Shown one piece after another: positions 48,854-60,653 of a DNA stretch of 64,000 bases. The DNA is taken from contig CAXIVB010000017.1 in assembly GCA_964035575.1 (NCBI GenBank), positions 1 to 64,000 of the forward strand, in the 5' to 3' direction. A program made the translations under genes and the position numbers. A model generated the notes under the pieces. The model was not told the origin of the DNA. It saw only the letters and a list, made by a program, of their open reading frames with translations, and made no database searches. This stretch comes from Rhynchopus sp. YZ270_cl-10. Taxonomy: Eukaryota > Euglenozoa > Diplonemea > Diplonemida > Diplonemidae. How positions within the stretch are numbered: the stretch's first letter is position 1; each line of letters opens with the position of its first letter.

Positions 48854-49975
48854 CTCTCTTTTTGCGTTTGGCAAAAGCAAAACAATATGTTTCGGACAGT
48901 TTCAGGTCGGTCACAAACTCGTTCAAAACGAAAAAGTGGAAATGATATGTACTCTTTCTTGCGTAAGGATTATTAGTAGAGAAAAAAATTTCTTGTCTGA
49001 TGATACGGGTTTTTGCTCGACATAGTTTGCGAGTAAGTCAGTTCGGTCACAACTTCCATCACAATTGCAAAAAAAATTGGGACTACAACATGTTCATAAA
49101 CCCAACCTGACTTACATGTTTATTTCTTCACAAAATTCCCAGTAAATAAACATGCACATCAGTATGGCCGGTGCGCTGGTCAGAGACATCACGTTTGCGG
49201 GCCAACCCCTCTGTGCGCCCGATTAGGAACCCCCCTGTGCGCCCGATTAGGGACCCCCCTGTGCGCCCGGTTAGCTTTACCCCCCTGTGCGCCCGATTAG
49301 GAATATCCCCCTGTGCGCCCGATAAGCTTACCCCCCTGTGCGCCCGATTAGGAACCCCCCTGTGCGCCCGATTAGCTTACCCCCCTGTGCGCCCGATTAG
49401 GGACCCCCCTGTGCGCCCGGTTAGCTTTACCCCCCTGTGCGCCCGATTAGGAATATCCCCCTGTGCGCCCGATTAGGAACCACTCTGTGCACCTACCTAG
49501 TCACTGTGACCAGGTGCCCCTACTAATATGCCTTACCAATATGGCCTGGGCTGTGGTATGTCGGGTGTACTACATGCTGGGACCTAAAGAGGAACCACAT
49601 GCTGGAACACGGCTTTAAGCCCCCACCCATTTCAGCTGTGGTTCCTACTGTGCCCAGTCACTGTGACCAGGTGCCTGGTCAGATCTGACCAGGTACCCTT
49701 ACTAATATGCCTGACCAATATGGCCAGGGGTGGTATGTCGGGTGCACAAGGGAGTTTCACGATGGGTTATCTTATGCACAGGTACAGTGGATGTAGAAAA
49801 CCCACAAACCCATTGTGTGTGGGTTTTCTGGCATAGGACTGTATGGAAAGTGCACGGGTCCACCACAGTACAACCAGTCATGCACCAAGGGACACTGGCT
49901 GTTTTATCACTTTTTGAACTTTTTTAGACACTGCCAAACCTTCTCCATAATCTGAGATCTTGGGAAACAAGATAA

Positions 49976-50047
49976 GCTCGTGTGGCGCAATGGAAGCGCG
50001 TCGGTTCCCGACGCCGGAGGTTGCGGGTTCGATCCCCGCCGCGAGTA
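49976..50047 (+). tRNA. tRNA-Arg(CCG), unit B
   Basis: Counterpart of 20343-20414, with the same odd anticodon loop. Confidence 0.8.
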
Positions 50048-50184
50048 CTTTTTATTCATTCCAAAATATTTTTAGATTTCCTTCTTCTCAGAGATTTCTT
50101 GTCACAAAACTTTGCCAAATTGAAAATTCAGAAATGCGAAAATATCAAAAAACAGCTCCGAAATTTGAAAGCAATCAAAAAGGA

Positions 50185-50256
50185 TTCCCCCTCCGGGGTT
50201 TGAACCCGGGTCGCCTGGGTGAAAGCCAGGTATACTAACCACTGTACTAAAGGGGA
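50185..50256 (-). tRNA. tRNA-Glu(TTC), unit B
   Basis: Counterpart of 20552-20623. Confidence 0.95.
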
Positions 50257-50354
50257 GGTGATACTTAGGCACAATCCAAAAAGGGTACTTTTGTGCAAGC
50301 TACACGGAGTTTCAAACGAAAAAAAAAATTAAAAATGAAAATCCAAAAAGACAA

Positions 50355-50426
50355 GGGCTCGGCGGGGAATTGAACCCCGGACCTCTCGCACCCTAAGCGA
50401 GAATCATGCCACTAGACCACCGAGCC
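50355..50426 (-). tRNA. tRNA-Pro(AGG), unit B
   Basis: Counterpart of 20722-20793. Confidence 0.96.
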
Positions 50427-50540
50427 ACGAATTCTCTCGCATTCTCTTCGTAACGCGGCCATATGTTTCCATCATTCCTTGTGTGTGTTTTCGTTTTGAA
50501 TAAGGTCCCCATGTAAATGCTGTCTTCGCTAACAATCAGA

Positions 50541-50613
50541 TCCTCCTTGGCGCAGTCGGTAGCGCGTCAGGCTGTTAACCTGCAGGTCGTTGGTTCGAAC
50601 CCAACAGGAGGAG
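50541..50613 (+). tRNA. tRNA-Asn(GTT), copy 2, unit B
   Basis: Counterpart of 20908-20980. Confidence 0.96.
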
Positions 50614-50869
50614 ATTTTTCATTTTTTTGAGTTTTTGACTCTATTTTTTAATTTTGAGCTAAAAATCCACATTGTGTGTCATCTTGATGTTGGAACTATT
50701 TTTCAGGATTTCCAAGGTTGTCCCACCAAAAAAACCAAACATCTTTGGATGCTGACATAACTTGAAGATTCTTGACCTGAAGATAAAACAGATTTTGTCA
50801 GGTTTTTTTTTTGAGTTTGAAAAAGTTCAGAACAGAATGAAAAAAGGGATCGATGCAGTGTATAAAAAA

Positions 50870-50951
50870 CGCGAACGGCAAGGTTCGAACTTGCGCATGC
50901 AGAGCACACTCGCTTAGCAGGCGAGCCCCGTAACCACTTGGGTACGTCCGC
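50870..50951 (-). tRNA. tRNA-Ser(GCT), unit B
   Basis: Counterpart of 21237-21318. Confidence 0.95.
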
Positions 50952-51170
50952 TTAATTACCTGTCAGTACTTAGGACGAAGCTTGTACTTTGTTTAACGAC
51001 ACGTTAGTGATCACTTGCGTGGTCACCAAAAATCATCGCAATTGTGACCACCAAAAAAAATTTTTGGGCACGATTTCGCACGATGGCGGGCTCATTGCAC
51101 GACGGCCGACACACCATGTTTTCTCACAAATAAAAAAAATCCAGAAAAATTCAGGTATCAATACAAAAAG

Positions 51171-51243
51171 CACCTCCCGCGGGGCTCGAACCCGCGACCA
51201 CAAGGTTAAGGGCCTTGCGCTCTACCGACTGAGCTAGGGAGGC
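51171..51243 (-). tRNA. tRNA-Lys(CTT), copy 2, unit B
   Basis: Counterpart of 21538-21610. Confidence 0.96.
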
Positions 51244-51345
51244 TCATATTAACTTAAATCAAAGAATCAACATGGGGTACTTGTGTGTACCTGCAGCCAC
51301 CAAATTTTCCATCGTTGTTGCGTGAACAAAAGGATCCGGATTATC

Positions 51346-51417
51346 TCTCCTATGGTGTAGTGGTTAGCACCCTGGACTTTGAATCCAGTAGCCGCGGTTC
51401 AAACCCGCGTGGGAGAA
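51346..51417 (+). tRNA. tRNA-Gln(TTG), unit B
   Basis: Counterpart of 21713-21784. Confidence 0.96.
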
Positions 51418-51532
51418 CTTTTCTTTTTCCAAGTGTTTTCAATATTTTTTGGAGCTTTGTCACACACATCTTCAATCTTTGCATTTGATGGCAAAAACAT
51501 AAATCACAGAAATCAAACGAAAAGGTAAAGAA

Positions 51533-51614
51533 CGCTGACGGCAGGGTTCGAACCTGCGCGGGCAGAGCCCAGTGGATTTCAAGTCCACCTCCGTAACCAC
51601 TTGGATACGTCAGC
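51533..51614 (-). tRNA. tRNA-Ser(TGA), unit B
   Basis: Counterpart of 21900-21981. Confidence 0.96.
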
Positions 51615-51691
51615 ATAGTTGAGGAAGTACAACGCCCCAGATCCTGAAAATGGGCACAAAAAAGAGAATCCAATCGATCCAAAAAAGTAGG

Positions 51692-51763
51692 CACCCGCCG
51701 TGGGGATCGAACCCACGACCATTGGATTAAAAGTCCAACGCTCTACCGCTGAGCTAGGCGGGC
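51692..51763 (-). tRNA. tRNA-Lys(TTT), unit B
   Basis: Counterpart of 22059-22130. Confidence 0.96.
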
Positions 51764-51878
51764 ATTCGTTTTAAAGGAAAGAGTCAATTTCAAGGCTTGT
51801 TCAGTTCTTGAAAAAAAACTGACAAAAAAGACGAACAGAACGTGCCCCAAGTACCTCTCCTTGAGGGACATTTATCAG

Positions 51879-51950
51879 GGGCGTTTAGCTCAGTGGTAGA
51901 GCGCCCGTTCTGCATACGGGAGGCCGAGGGTTCGAACCCCTCAATGTCCA
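51879..51950 (+). tRNA. tRNA-Ala(TGC), unit B
   Basis: Counterpart of 22246-22317. Confidence 0.95.
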
Positions 51951-52735
51951 TTTTTTTGCCATATTTTGTTGATTATTTTTTGGTTGGGCCAGTCAAACAC
52001 ACAAAAATATGAACTGACATCATTGTGCAGTGCCTGCGATGAGGATGTGTGTGATGGTCCAATTGGCGAGTCTGACCTCATAATGCGTTCAGGAACATCC
52101 AAATGACCCATTTTCCCAACGTTTTCACATTTTTGAGCATTTTGCTATTACGCAATAGTGGTACAATAGGCATTTTACTGGGTCATTTTAACCAACTCTA
52201 TCAGGACACTTCTGATGCTCCAATTGGCGATTCTGACCTCATAATGGCTTCATGAGCAGCCGAATAACCCGTTTTCCCAATATTTTCACATTTTTGAACG
52301 TTTTGCCATTCGTGGAATGGTGGCACAAAAGTCATTTTAGTGGGTCATTTTCGCCAACTCGATCAGGGCACTTCTGGTGCTCCAATTTGCGGTTCTGACC
52401 TCATAATGGATTCAAGAGCACCCAAATAACCCATTTTCCCAACGTTTTCACATTTTAGACTATTTTTGCTATTGCGGAATGGCAGTACAATAGGCAGTTT
52501 ACTGGGTCATTTTCGCCAACTCGATCAGGATACTTCTGATGCTCTAATCACATCGTTTAACCTCATAATGCATTCAGGAGCACCCAAATAACCCATTTTC
52601 CCAATGTTTTCGCATTTTTGACCACTTTGCTGTTGCAGAGTATCAGTAAGATGAGGTCATGCAAATACAGTTTTGTGCACAATAGAAAAAAATAGTGTGT
52701 ACCCCAGCTTGGCGATTCCTTTCGTCATTATTGTC

Positions 52736-52808
52736 GGTCGTGTAGCTCAGTCGGTAGAGCATTGGTCTAATAAGCCAACGGTCCCAGGTTCGAGCCCTGT
52801 CACGACCA
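52736..52808 (+). tRNA. tRNA-Ile(AAT), unit B
   Basis: Counterpart of 23103-23175. Confidence 0.95.
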
Positions 52809-52888
52809 ATACTTTTTCTACTACTTTGACTTTGACCTGTTGTCAAAAAATGTTGGCCGTGTAAAAAATATGCATACCCTAAAACAAG

Positions 52889-52895
52889 GCCTCTT

Positions 52896-52944
<49 letters not shown>

Positions 52945-52961
52945 AATCCCAGGTGGAGGCA
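52889..52961 (+). tRNA. tRNA-Phe(GAA), unit B
   Basis: Counterpart of 23256-23328. Confidence 0.95.
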
Positions 52962-53605
52962 CTTCTCTTTTTTCCCCTCAACTCTAATAACAATTTTCAA
53001 GGTGCGCTGTGCTACTACATTGGAAAAGTGCGCTGTGCTACTACATCCCAATTTTTTGGACGAAAATTTTTTGGTATGTCGGGCGCACAGCTCAGACCCC
53101 GATATGGGCGCACAGAACACCCCCCCATTGTGGGCGCACAGAACAGGCCCTCCGTTGTGGGCGCACAGCTCACTGTGTGCTGTGCAAGTTTCAGCATATG
53201 GCTTCTGGCAACAAAAACTTAAAAAAAAATTTTGGCCGAAAATTATTTTTTGGCCTGCAATCAAGTTGAGCTGAGATGCTATGTAACATGTAAGTCAGTC
53301 TGTTTCATGTTTCCGCTGATCAAAGTTCGTTCGAGATGGAAAGGACTGAAAAGGAAGCACATGTGGAAAAGGAAGCACATGTGGAAATGTTAAGGAATCC
53401 CCACCCATTTCCGCATGTGCTTCCGGCAACAAAAACTGATTGCTCCGGGATTTGATTTTGGTACCATTTTTCACCAAATCCAAAAAAATTGGCAGAGTAG
53501 CACAGCCGCAAACGTTAGCATTATGACACGTGTTTGCGGATGTGCTCTCACCCCCAAAAAAAATGGGCAATACAAGGCCAAAAAACAAACGCACAAAAAG
53601 AAGTG

Positions 53606-53679
53606 TACACCTATCCGGGTTTGAACCGGAGACCTCCTCGGTGTTAACGAGGCGTCATAACCAACTAGACCATAGGTGC
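53606..53679 (-). tRNA. tRNA-Val(AAC), unit B
   Basis: Counterpart of 23973-24046. Confidence 0.95.
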
Positions 53680-53800
53680 TGACATTTATATGGTTCGTAG
53701 AAACGAGATGGTGTGTGCATTCACCACCCAAAACCCAAAACTGTGTCAAAATAAAAAAAATTTTGGACAGAAGAAAATGGGAATATGGGTACAAAACGAA

Positions 53801-53872
53801 GGCTTAGTGGTCTAGTGGCATGATTCTCGCTTTGGGTGCGAGAGGTCCAGGGTTCGATTCCCTGCTGAGCCC
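53801..53872 (+). tRNA. tRNA-Pro(TGG), unit B
   Basis: Counterpart of 24168-24239. Confidence 0.96.
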
Positions 53873-53979
53873 CTCTTTTTTTCAAGTTTTTGTGTCACAG
53901 ATTTTTTGTCAGAAAAACAAATTGTGAAAAAAACTGATCCCTTGAAAAATTGATTCTGGACAATAGAAGGAAAAAAGTG

Positions 53980-54061
53980 TGACAGGAGTGGGGTTTGAAC
54001 CCACGCCTCCGAAGAGAAAGGAACTTGAGTCCTCCGCCTTAGACCTCTCGGCCATCCTGCC
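53980..54061 (-). tRNA. tRNA-Leu(CAA), unit B
   Basis: Counterpart of 24347-24428. Confidence 0.95.
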
Positions 54062-54163
54062 TTGCCAACAGATTTATATTAGAAATGAAATGAGAATGAT
54101 GAGAAAGGACAACCAAAACAGAGCAAAAGGAAAAACAGAAAAAAACACAACACATAAAAAGAA

Positions 54164-54235
54164 TTCCCCGGCCGGGAATTGAACCCGGGTCTTCCGCGTG
54201 ACAGGCGGAAATACTGACCTCTATACTACCGAGGA
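54164..54235 (-). tRNA. tRNA-Asp(GTC), copy 2, unit B
   Basis: Counterpart of 24531-24602. Confidence 0.96.
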
Positions 54236-54323
54236 TACAATGAAGCCTGTTTTTAAAAAGAATGCGTCCAGAGAAAGTCTTCAATCGCACCGGATCTGAA
54301 AAATAAAAAACAAAGAAAAGAAT

Positions 54324-54396
54324 TACCCCATGTGGGACTCGAACCCACAACCTTTGGATTAGAAGTCCAACGCGCTATCCATTGCGCCAATGGGGC
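54324..54396 (-). tRNA. tRNA-Arg(TCT), unit B
   Basis: Counterpart of 24691-24763. Confidence 0.96.
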
Positions 54397-54488
54397 TTGT
54401 TTCATATTCTTTTCTCGTTTTAAGGAAGTGTCCCTTCATGGTCAACAACACCTGTAAAAAATTGTGAAGGAAATTCAAAAATGAAAAG

Positions 54489-54561
54489 TACAACTAGCTG
54501 GGATTGAACCAGCGATCTTCCGCGTGTAAGGCGGACGTCCTAACCACTAGACGATAGCTGC
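54489..54561 (-). tRNA. tRNA-Val(TAC), unit B
   Basis: Counterpart of 24856-24928. Confidence 0.95.
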
Positions 54562-54662
54562 CCAAACTTAGTGAGATGTTGGCAAGGGTCTGACCAACTT
54601 TTTTTTGGTGTTCAAAAAATTTTTTTCAAGTCAAAAAAATGGGTTCACTGAAAAAGGTTTTC

Positions 54663-54735
54663 TAGCAGAGATAGGTTTCGATCCTATGACCTGTGGGTTA
54701 TGAGCCCACCGCGCTGACCACTGCGCCACTCTGCT
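54663..54735 (-). tRNA. Initiator tRNA-Met(CAT), unit B
   Basis: Counterpart of 25030-25102. Confidence 0.96.
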
Positions 54736-54785
54736 TCTAATTACTTCCAACGATGTTTTCTACATGCCCAGCTTAAAAAAGGCTA

Positions 54786-54838
54786 TGCGACCGCCGGGAA
54801 TCGAACCCGGGTCGAACCCTTGGGAGGGGTCCATCATG
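54786..54838 (-). pseudogene. tRNA-Gly(CCC), 3' part, unit B
   Basis: Counterpart of 25153-25205; left target duplication 54831-54838. Confidence 0.9.
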
Positions 54839-56709
54839 GGCCAGTCGGGCGCACAGGGGGGTCCCCTAATCGGGCGCACAGGGGGGTCCCTAATCGGGCG
54901 CACAGGGGGGTTTTACGGCTATTAAGAGCCCGGCTAAAACCCCCCTGTGCGCCCGATTAGGGACCCCCCTGTGCGCCCGATTAGCCGACCCCCCTGTGCG
55001 CCCGATTAGGAGGACCCCCCTGTGCGCCCGATTAGGCGACCCCCCTGTGCGCCCGATTAGGGGGACCCCCCTGTGCGCCCGATTAGCCGACCCCCCTGTG
55101 CGCCCGATTAGGAAATGACCCCCCTGTGCGCCCGATTAGGAAAAGGTATCCGCTCCGGGTATTGAACCTGCGATGAAAGACTTGTTGACCTGAGTGGTAA
55201 CCACTTGGCTACTTAGTCTCACATTAGGATTTCACATACTGGTCACCCACGCCAGTACTATCCAGGCCTGCTGGTGCTTAACTTCTCAAATCAGGTGGGA
55301 TGAGGCGCATTCACCAGTGTACGGGTGAATACACCCTGTCCCTACAGAGTTGAGAAGTTAAGTACCAGTAGGCCTGGATAGTACTGGCGTGGGTGACCAG
55401 TATGTGAAATCCTTATGTGAGACTTAGTAGCCAAGTGGTTACAACTCAGGTCAACAAATCTCGCGGTCTCGGATTCAATCCTCAGAGAGATCCTCCACAT
55501 ATGTCTTGCAGGTTTGTGTCATTCTCTTACATACCTTCGTGTTCGTTTAGTCAACGTTATCTCGTTCTAGGTTGCGTTATCTGGCTCGTGGTTGTGCGGG
55601 TTTGCGGGTTGACGGGTGCGCGGGTTTGCGGGTTCGAGGTTACGTTATCTGGCTGGTGTGGTCAATAAGCTGGCTGGTGGGTGCGGGTGCGCGGGACCTA
55701 GCTGGTTCTAGGTTACGTTATCTGGCTGGTGTGGTCAATAAGCTGGCTGGTGGGTGCGGGTGCGCGGGACCTAGCTGGTTCTAGGTTGCGTTATCTGGCT
55801 GGTGTGGTCACTAAGCTGGCTGGTGGGTGCGGGTGCGCGGGACCTAGCTGCTTCTAGGTTGCGTTATCTGGCTGGTGTGGTCACTAAGCCGGCTGGTGGG
55901 TGCGGGTGCGCGGGACCTAGCTGGTTCTAGGTTGCGTTATCTGGCTGGTGGTTGTGCGGGTTTGCGGGTTGACGGGTGCGCGGGTTTGCGGGTTCTAGGT
56001 TACGTTATCTGGCTGGTGTGGTCAATAAGCTGGCTGGTGGGTGCGGGTGCGCGGGACCTAGCTGGTTCTAGGTTGCGTTATCTGGCTGGTGTGGTCACTA
56101 AGCCGGCTGGTGGGTGCGGGTGCGCGGGACCTAGCTGGTTCTAGGTTGCGTTATCTGGCTGGTGTGGTCACTAAGCCGGCTGGTGGGTGCGGGTGCGCGG
56201 GACCTAGCTGGTTCTAGGTTGCGTTATCTGGCTGGTGTAGTCACTAAGCCGGCTGGTGGGTGCGGGTGCGCGGGACCTAGCTGGTTCTAGGTTGCGTTAT
56301 CTGGCTGGTGTGGTCACTAAGCCTGTGTGATCCCAGTGTACCAAAAAAATTTTCCACCACCAAATTTTACCACCAGTAGTCTTCCCCCCTTGGGTTGAGG
56401 TCTCAAAAAAATTTTTGCACGATAAGTCATGTTGAACAAAATATTTCAAAAAAACCACCCCCCTGTGCGCCCGATTAGCCGACCCCCCTGTGCGCCCGAT
56501 TAGGAGTACCCCCCTGTGCGCCCGATTAGGCGACCCCCCTGTGCGCCCGATTAGGGGGACCCCCCTGTGCGCCCGATTAGCCGACCCCCCTGTGCGCCCG
56601 ATTAGGAAATGACCCCCCTGTGCGCCCGATTAGGGACCCCCCTGTGCGCCCGATTAGGGTACCCCCCTGTGCGCCCGATTAGGGTACCCCCCTGTGCGCC
56701 CGACATACC
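54839..56709 (-). mobile_element. DNA transposon copy 2 (unit B, 1,871 bp)
   Basis: Counterpart of 25206-27222, shorter by two 73-bp repeats. Composites at 55141-55322 (-) and 55323-55495 (+). Confidence 0.87.
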
Positions 56710-56735
56710 CCATCATGCCACTAGACCACGGTCGC
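56710..56735 (-). pseudogene. tRNA-Gly(CCC), 5' part, unit B
   Basis: Counterpart of 27223-27248. Confidence 0.88.
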
Positions 56736-56761
56736 CTTATCAAGGGATAAAAGGGCTCGAC

Positions 56762-56834
56762 GCTCTCGTGGCCTAGTGGTTAAGGCACAGGTCTTATGAG
56801 CCTGGGATCGCGGGTTCAAACCCCGCCGGGAGCA
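56762..56834 (+). tRNA. tRNA-Ile(TAT), unit B
   Basis: Counterpart of 27275-27347. Confidence 0.94.
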
Positions 56835-56914
56835 AAGCCTTTTTTTGTTCAGTGAATCATGTTCATTCCTCCTGCTCGTTTCATGACTCCTCCAGAAGTT
56901 GCAAAGGAACAGTA

Positions 56915-56996
56915 GCGGACGTATCCAAGTGGTTACGGAGGTGCACTCGAAATGCATTGGGCTCTGCCCGCGCAGGTTCAAATCCTGCCGTCCGCG
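56915..56996 (+). tRNA. tRNA-Ser(CGA), unit B
   Basis: Counterpart of 27428-27509. Confidence 0.96.
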
Positions 56997-57726
56997 TTAT
57001 TGTCTTTTTGCTGTGTAGGGGGAACCCTGTACATTCCATACATCTCAAATAGCCCAAATAAATTTTCACTGGGAGTAAGTGATTAGGGCTGATTAGGGAT
57101 GTGTGATGCTCCAATTTGCGGTTACGACTTCATAATGGATTCAGGAGCATCCAAACATCCCATTTTCCCGTTAGTTTCCCATTTTTGACGATCTGGCTAT
57201 TGCAGAATAGAGGTGAAAATGACATTTTGCTGGGTCATTTTCGCGAACTCGATTAGGGCACTTCTGATGCTCTAATTTGCGGTTACAACCTCATAATGAA
57301 TTCAGGAGCATCCGAATGACCCATTATCCCAACGTTTTCACATTTTGGACGATCTTGCTATTGCGGAGTATCCGGTGGAAAATCGGAAAATTCCATGTGT
57401 ACCGTGTTTCACTGGGAGTAAGTGATTAGGACATGTGTGATGCTCCAATTTGCGGTTCCGACCTCATGATGGCTTCAGGAGCATCCAAATAACCCGTTTT
57501 CCCAACGTTTTCGCATTTTTGACCAGTTGGGCTGTTGCGGAATAGCAGGTAAAAACGGTCATTTTGGCCACCTCAATTAGGGCACTTCTGATGCTCCAAT
57601 CAAATCGTCCGACCTCATAATGGGTTCGGGAGCACCCAAATAACACATATTCCCAACGTTTTCGCGTTTTTGATCCTGTGTGAGCAATCCAGAACAACTT
57701 TCTGCTTCAGTAAAAAAAAGTAAAAA

Positions 57727-57845
57727 GGATTCAAGCACCCGGACTTCCCAGCTGGTCACCCACGCCAGTACTATCCAGGCCTGCTGGTGCTTAACTTCTC
57801 AAATCAGGCGGGATGAGGTGTATTCACCAGAGTATGGCCGAATCC
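57727..57845 (-). rRNA. 5S: 5S rRNA, copy 4 (unit B)
   Basis: Counterpart of 28240-28358. Confidence 0.95.
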
Positions 57846-57929
57846 AATACTGAGTCATGATGGACAACATGTGAACAGGTTGTTTGTGACCTAACAACGA
57901 ACCAGAAATAGGACAGTGAACAAAAAACA

Positions 57930-58002
57930 AGGCACTAGAGGGGATCGAACCCTCGACCTCTCGCTTACTGGGCGAGCGCTCTAACCACTGAGCTATAGCG
58001 CC
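57930..58002 (-). tRNA. tRNA-Thr(AGT), unit B
   Basis: Counterpart of 28443-28515. Confidence 0.95.
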
Positions 58003-58123
58003 ATGCTTTCTCTCCATCTTCTTTTCTTTGAAGGGGGTCTTTTGAAATGTACAGAGCACGCATCAAAAATTTCCTTCATACCTCCGCGATGGTGAAAAAA
58101 TTTTTAACGAAGGAGCCTAGTAA

Positions 58124-58205
58124 GGCGAGGTGGCCGAGTGGTCTAAGGCGCTACGTTCAGGTCGTAGTCTCTTCGGGGGCGTGAGTTCAAACCTCACCCT
58201 CGTCA
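58124..58205 (+). tRNA. tRNA-Leu(CAG), unit B
   Basis: Counterpart of 28637-28718. Confidence 0.96.
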
Positions 58206-58283
58206 CTTTTTCTTCGTTGTGTGATCACTTAAAAGCCTATTTCGGCCCAAAGCTTGTTGTTTTAAAGAAGCATCATAATTGTG

Positions 58284-58355
58284 GGGCTCTTAGCTCAGTG
58301 GAAGAGCGCCCGTTCCGCATACGGGAGGCCGAGAGTTCGAACCTCTCAGGGTCCA
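58284..58355 (+). tRNA. tRNA-Ala(CGC), unit B
   Basis: Counterpart of 28797-28868. Confidence 0.94.
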
Positions 58356-58432
58356 CAGTTTTTTTTTCCCCTGTTTTGTTTCTCCTGTGTAAATTGGTTC
58401 TCAGAGCTTTCACACCTTGCTCCCTAAAATGT

Positions 58433-58504
58433 GGCTGTTTAGCTCAGTGGTAGAGCACATCATCCGTAATGATGGGGTCGTGGGTTCAATCCCCACAGCG
58501 GCCT
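58433..58504 (+). tRNA. tRNA-Thr(CGT), unit B
   Basis: Counterpart of 28946-29017. Confidence 0.95.
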
Positions 58505-58606
58505 AGGTTTTTTTCAGAGCTCCCCAAGAATTTCCAACCTAACTTGGGGTTTGTGGGTTTGCGGTCACTGGTGCACACATGGCCTGTGGACGGGCAGGGA
58601 CAAAAA

Positions 58607-58941
58607 AAATTGGGTGCTTGCGTTGTGTGCTGGATCGGGACCACCAGTAAACTGGCAATCCCACATCCAGTTCTAATATTTGAAGTGTGAAATAGAACGC
58701 AATCGGAAGATTAGTTTACACGAATGTAAGAATAATATCGTCATGGTAATATTCTGTACAGATTGTACGGGATTTACTATCATATGAGAGTAGTCCGTCG
58801 CAGGCCACATCGGGCCCGCAACATGACCGGTCTTCACACAAAATTGTAAAAGAATTTTCCTTGGAAAAAATGTCTTTTTCAAGTTTTTGTTGTTGCTGAA
58901 CGAGTTGTTTGGTTTCGAAGTAGCACACTAACTTAGCACCC
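58607..58941 (-). ncRNA. Structured RNA X2 (unit B)
   Basis: Counterpart of 29120-29454. Confidence 0.7.
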
Positions 58942-59051
58942 AAACATGCAGCAAACATCGGAATACAAGACAGGGTCGTCTTGTTGGAGGTGGGTCAGGG
59001 TCTGGACATCCTCAAATGTGCACACCTAATACAACAGAAGAAAAGGAAAAA

Positions 59052-59170
59052 GGATTCAAGCACCCGGACTTCCCAGCTGGTCACCCACGCCAGTACTATC
59101 CAGGCCTGCTGGTGCTTAACTTCTCAAATCAGGCGGGATGAGGTGTATTCACCAGAGTATGGCCGAATCC
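59052..59170 (-). rRNA. 5S: 5S rRNA, copy 5 (unit B)
   Basis: Counterpart of 29565-29683. Confidence 0.95.
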
Positions 59171-59516
59171 AATAATAGGTCTGGATAGAAAAGCTGGGAA
59201 GACTTATTACCAGTCCGTTTTTACCTGAGAAGTTAGACACCTCCAAGCCTGGATAGTACTGGCGCGGGTGACCAACTGGATAAATACACCGAAAAATAGA
59301 TCTAAATTGTCAGACCGGTTCTTAGCTGTGCGCATCCATAAAAAACTAAAAAAATACTTGCGTCAGAAAATCCTAGTGTGTTGTACCGTGGTCCGATATT
59401 CTTTCGGTCCCGGGTTCAACACCTGAGACAGATAATATATTTTGACTTTTTCAGATTTTTCTCATTTTTTTGTCTCCTCACTCTTTCTGAGAATCTTCAA
59501 AATTGTCAAAAGTGAG

Positions 59517-60626
59517 AAATTTTTGGGAAAATGGCATATTTAGGGGCTCCTGAATCCATTATGAGGTCAGATGAATCAATCTGAGCATCACACATATCCT
59601 AATAGACAAAATGTCCGTTTATCAAAATACCTGAAAATGCCTCTTTATCCTATCTAAGGATGTCAGAAACCCTTAAAAGTGCAAAAATCTTGGGAATATA
59701 GGGTTTTTGGGCCATTCTGAATCCATTGCGGGGTCGGACGATTTGATTGGAGCATCAGAAGTATCCTAATCGGTAAAATGTCGCAAAAATATGGGCAAAA
59801 TGCCTTTATACCCTATCTAAGCAATTAGAATGTGCTCTAAAACGCAAAAATCTTGGGAATATGGGGTTTTTGGGCACATCTGAGTTCATTGCGGGGTCGT
59901 ACGATCAGATCTGAGCATCACATAATGTCTAGAATTTTACAGGTGCAACAAACACCTGTATTTTGGTGTAACATGCATATAACCATATCTGAATACCTTA
60001 AATTTGCACGAAAATGCAAAAATCTTGGGAATATGGGTTTTTTGGGCACATCTGAGTCAATTGCGGGGTCGTACGGTCAGATCCGAGCATCAGACAATGT
60101 CTAGAATTTTAGCTATGCAACAAACACCTGTATATTGGGTAAAATGGCTAATAATCATATCTAAATGGCTCATATATGCTCGAAAATGCAAAAATCTTGG
60201 GAATATGGGGTTTTTGGGCATTTTTGAGTCAATTGCGGGGTCGTACGATCAGATTAGAGCATCACACAATGTCTCAAATTTTACAGGTGCAACAAACACC
60301 TGTATTTTGGTGTAACATGCAAACAACCATATCTAAATACCTCAAATTTGCACGAAAATGAAGAAATCTTGGGTATATAGGGTTTTTGGGCCAATCTGAG
60401 TCAATTGCGGGGTCGCACGGTCAATTCCGAGTATCAGGCCCTCTCTACAACTTAGCCGGTGCTCAAACATAGGGGTTACAGGCAAATATACCTGTACACA
60501 GGCATATGACCTCTGTACGAACCTTCTTTTCACTCGAAAATGCAATTTTCTTGGGTATATGGGGTATTTGAGCACATCTGAGTCAATTGCGGGGTCGTAC
60601 GCTCAGATCCGAGCATCACACACTGT
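59517..60626 (+). repeat. ~172-bp satellite array (B/C junction)
   Basis: Counterpart of 30030-31139. Confidence 0.88.
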
Positions 60627-60653
60627 CTAACTGAGAAATATTTTGAAAAAAGT

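Larger units (their letters stand above)
30203..59689 (+). repeat. Tandem unit B (29,487 bp)
   Basis: Second complete copy. Offsets from unit A are 29,884 before the 401-bp repeats, 30,285 after them, 29,706 after the SL/U6 segment missing here, 29,633 after the first minisatellite and 29,487 after the second. The steps are -579, -73 and -146, which localise each length change. Confidence 0.95.

Noticed and set aside
319-59689. Assembly duplication of a single locus
   Set aside because: Units differ in 401-bp, 579-bp and 73-bp copy numbers and in single bases, as expected from a real array; read depth would settle it.
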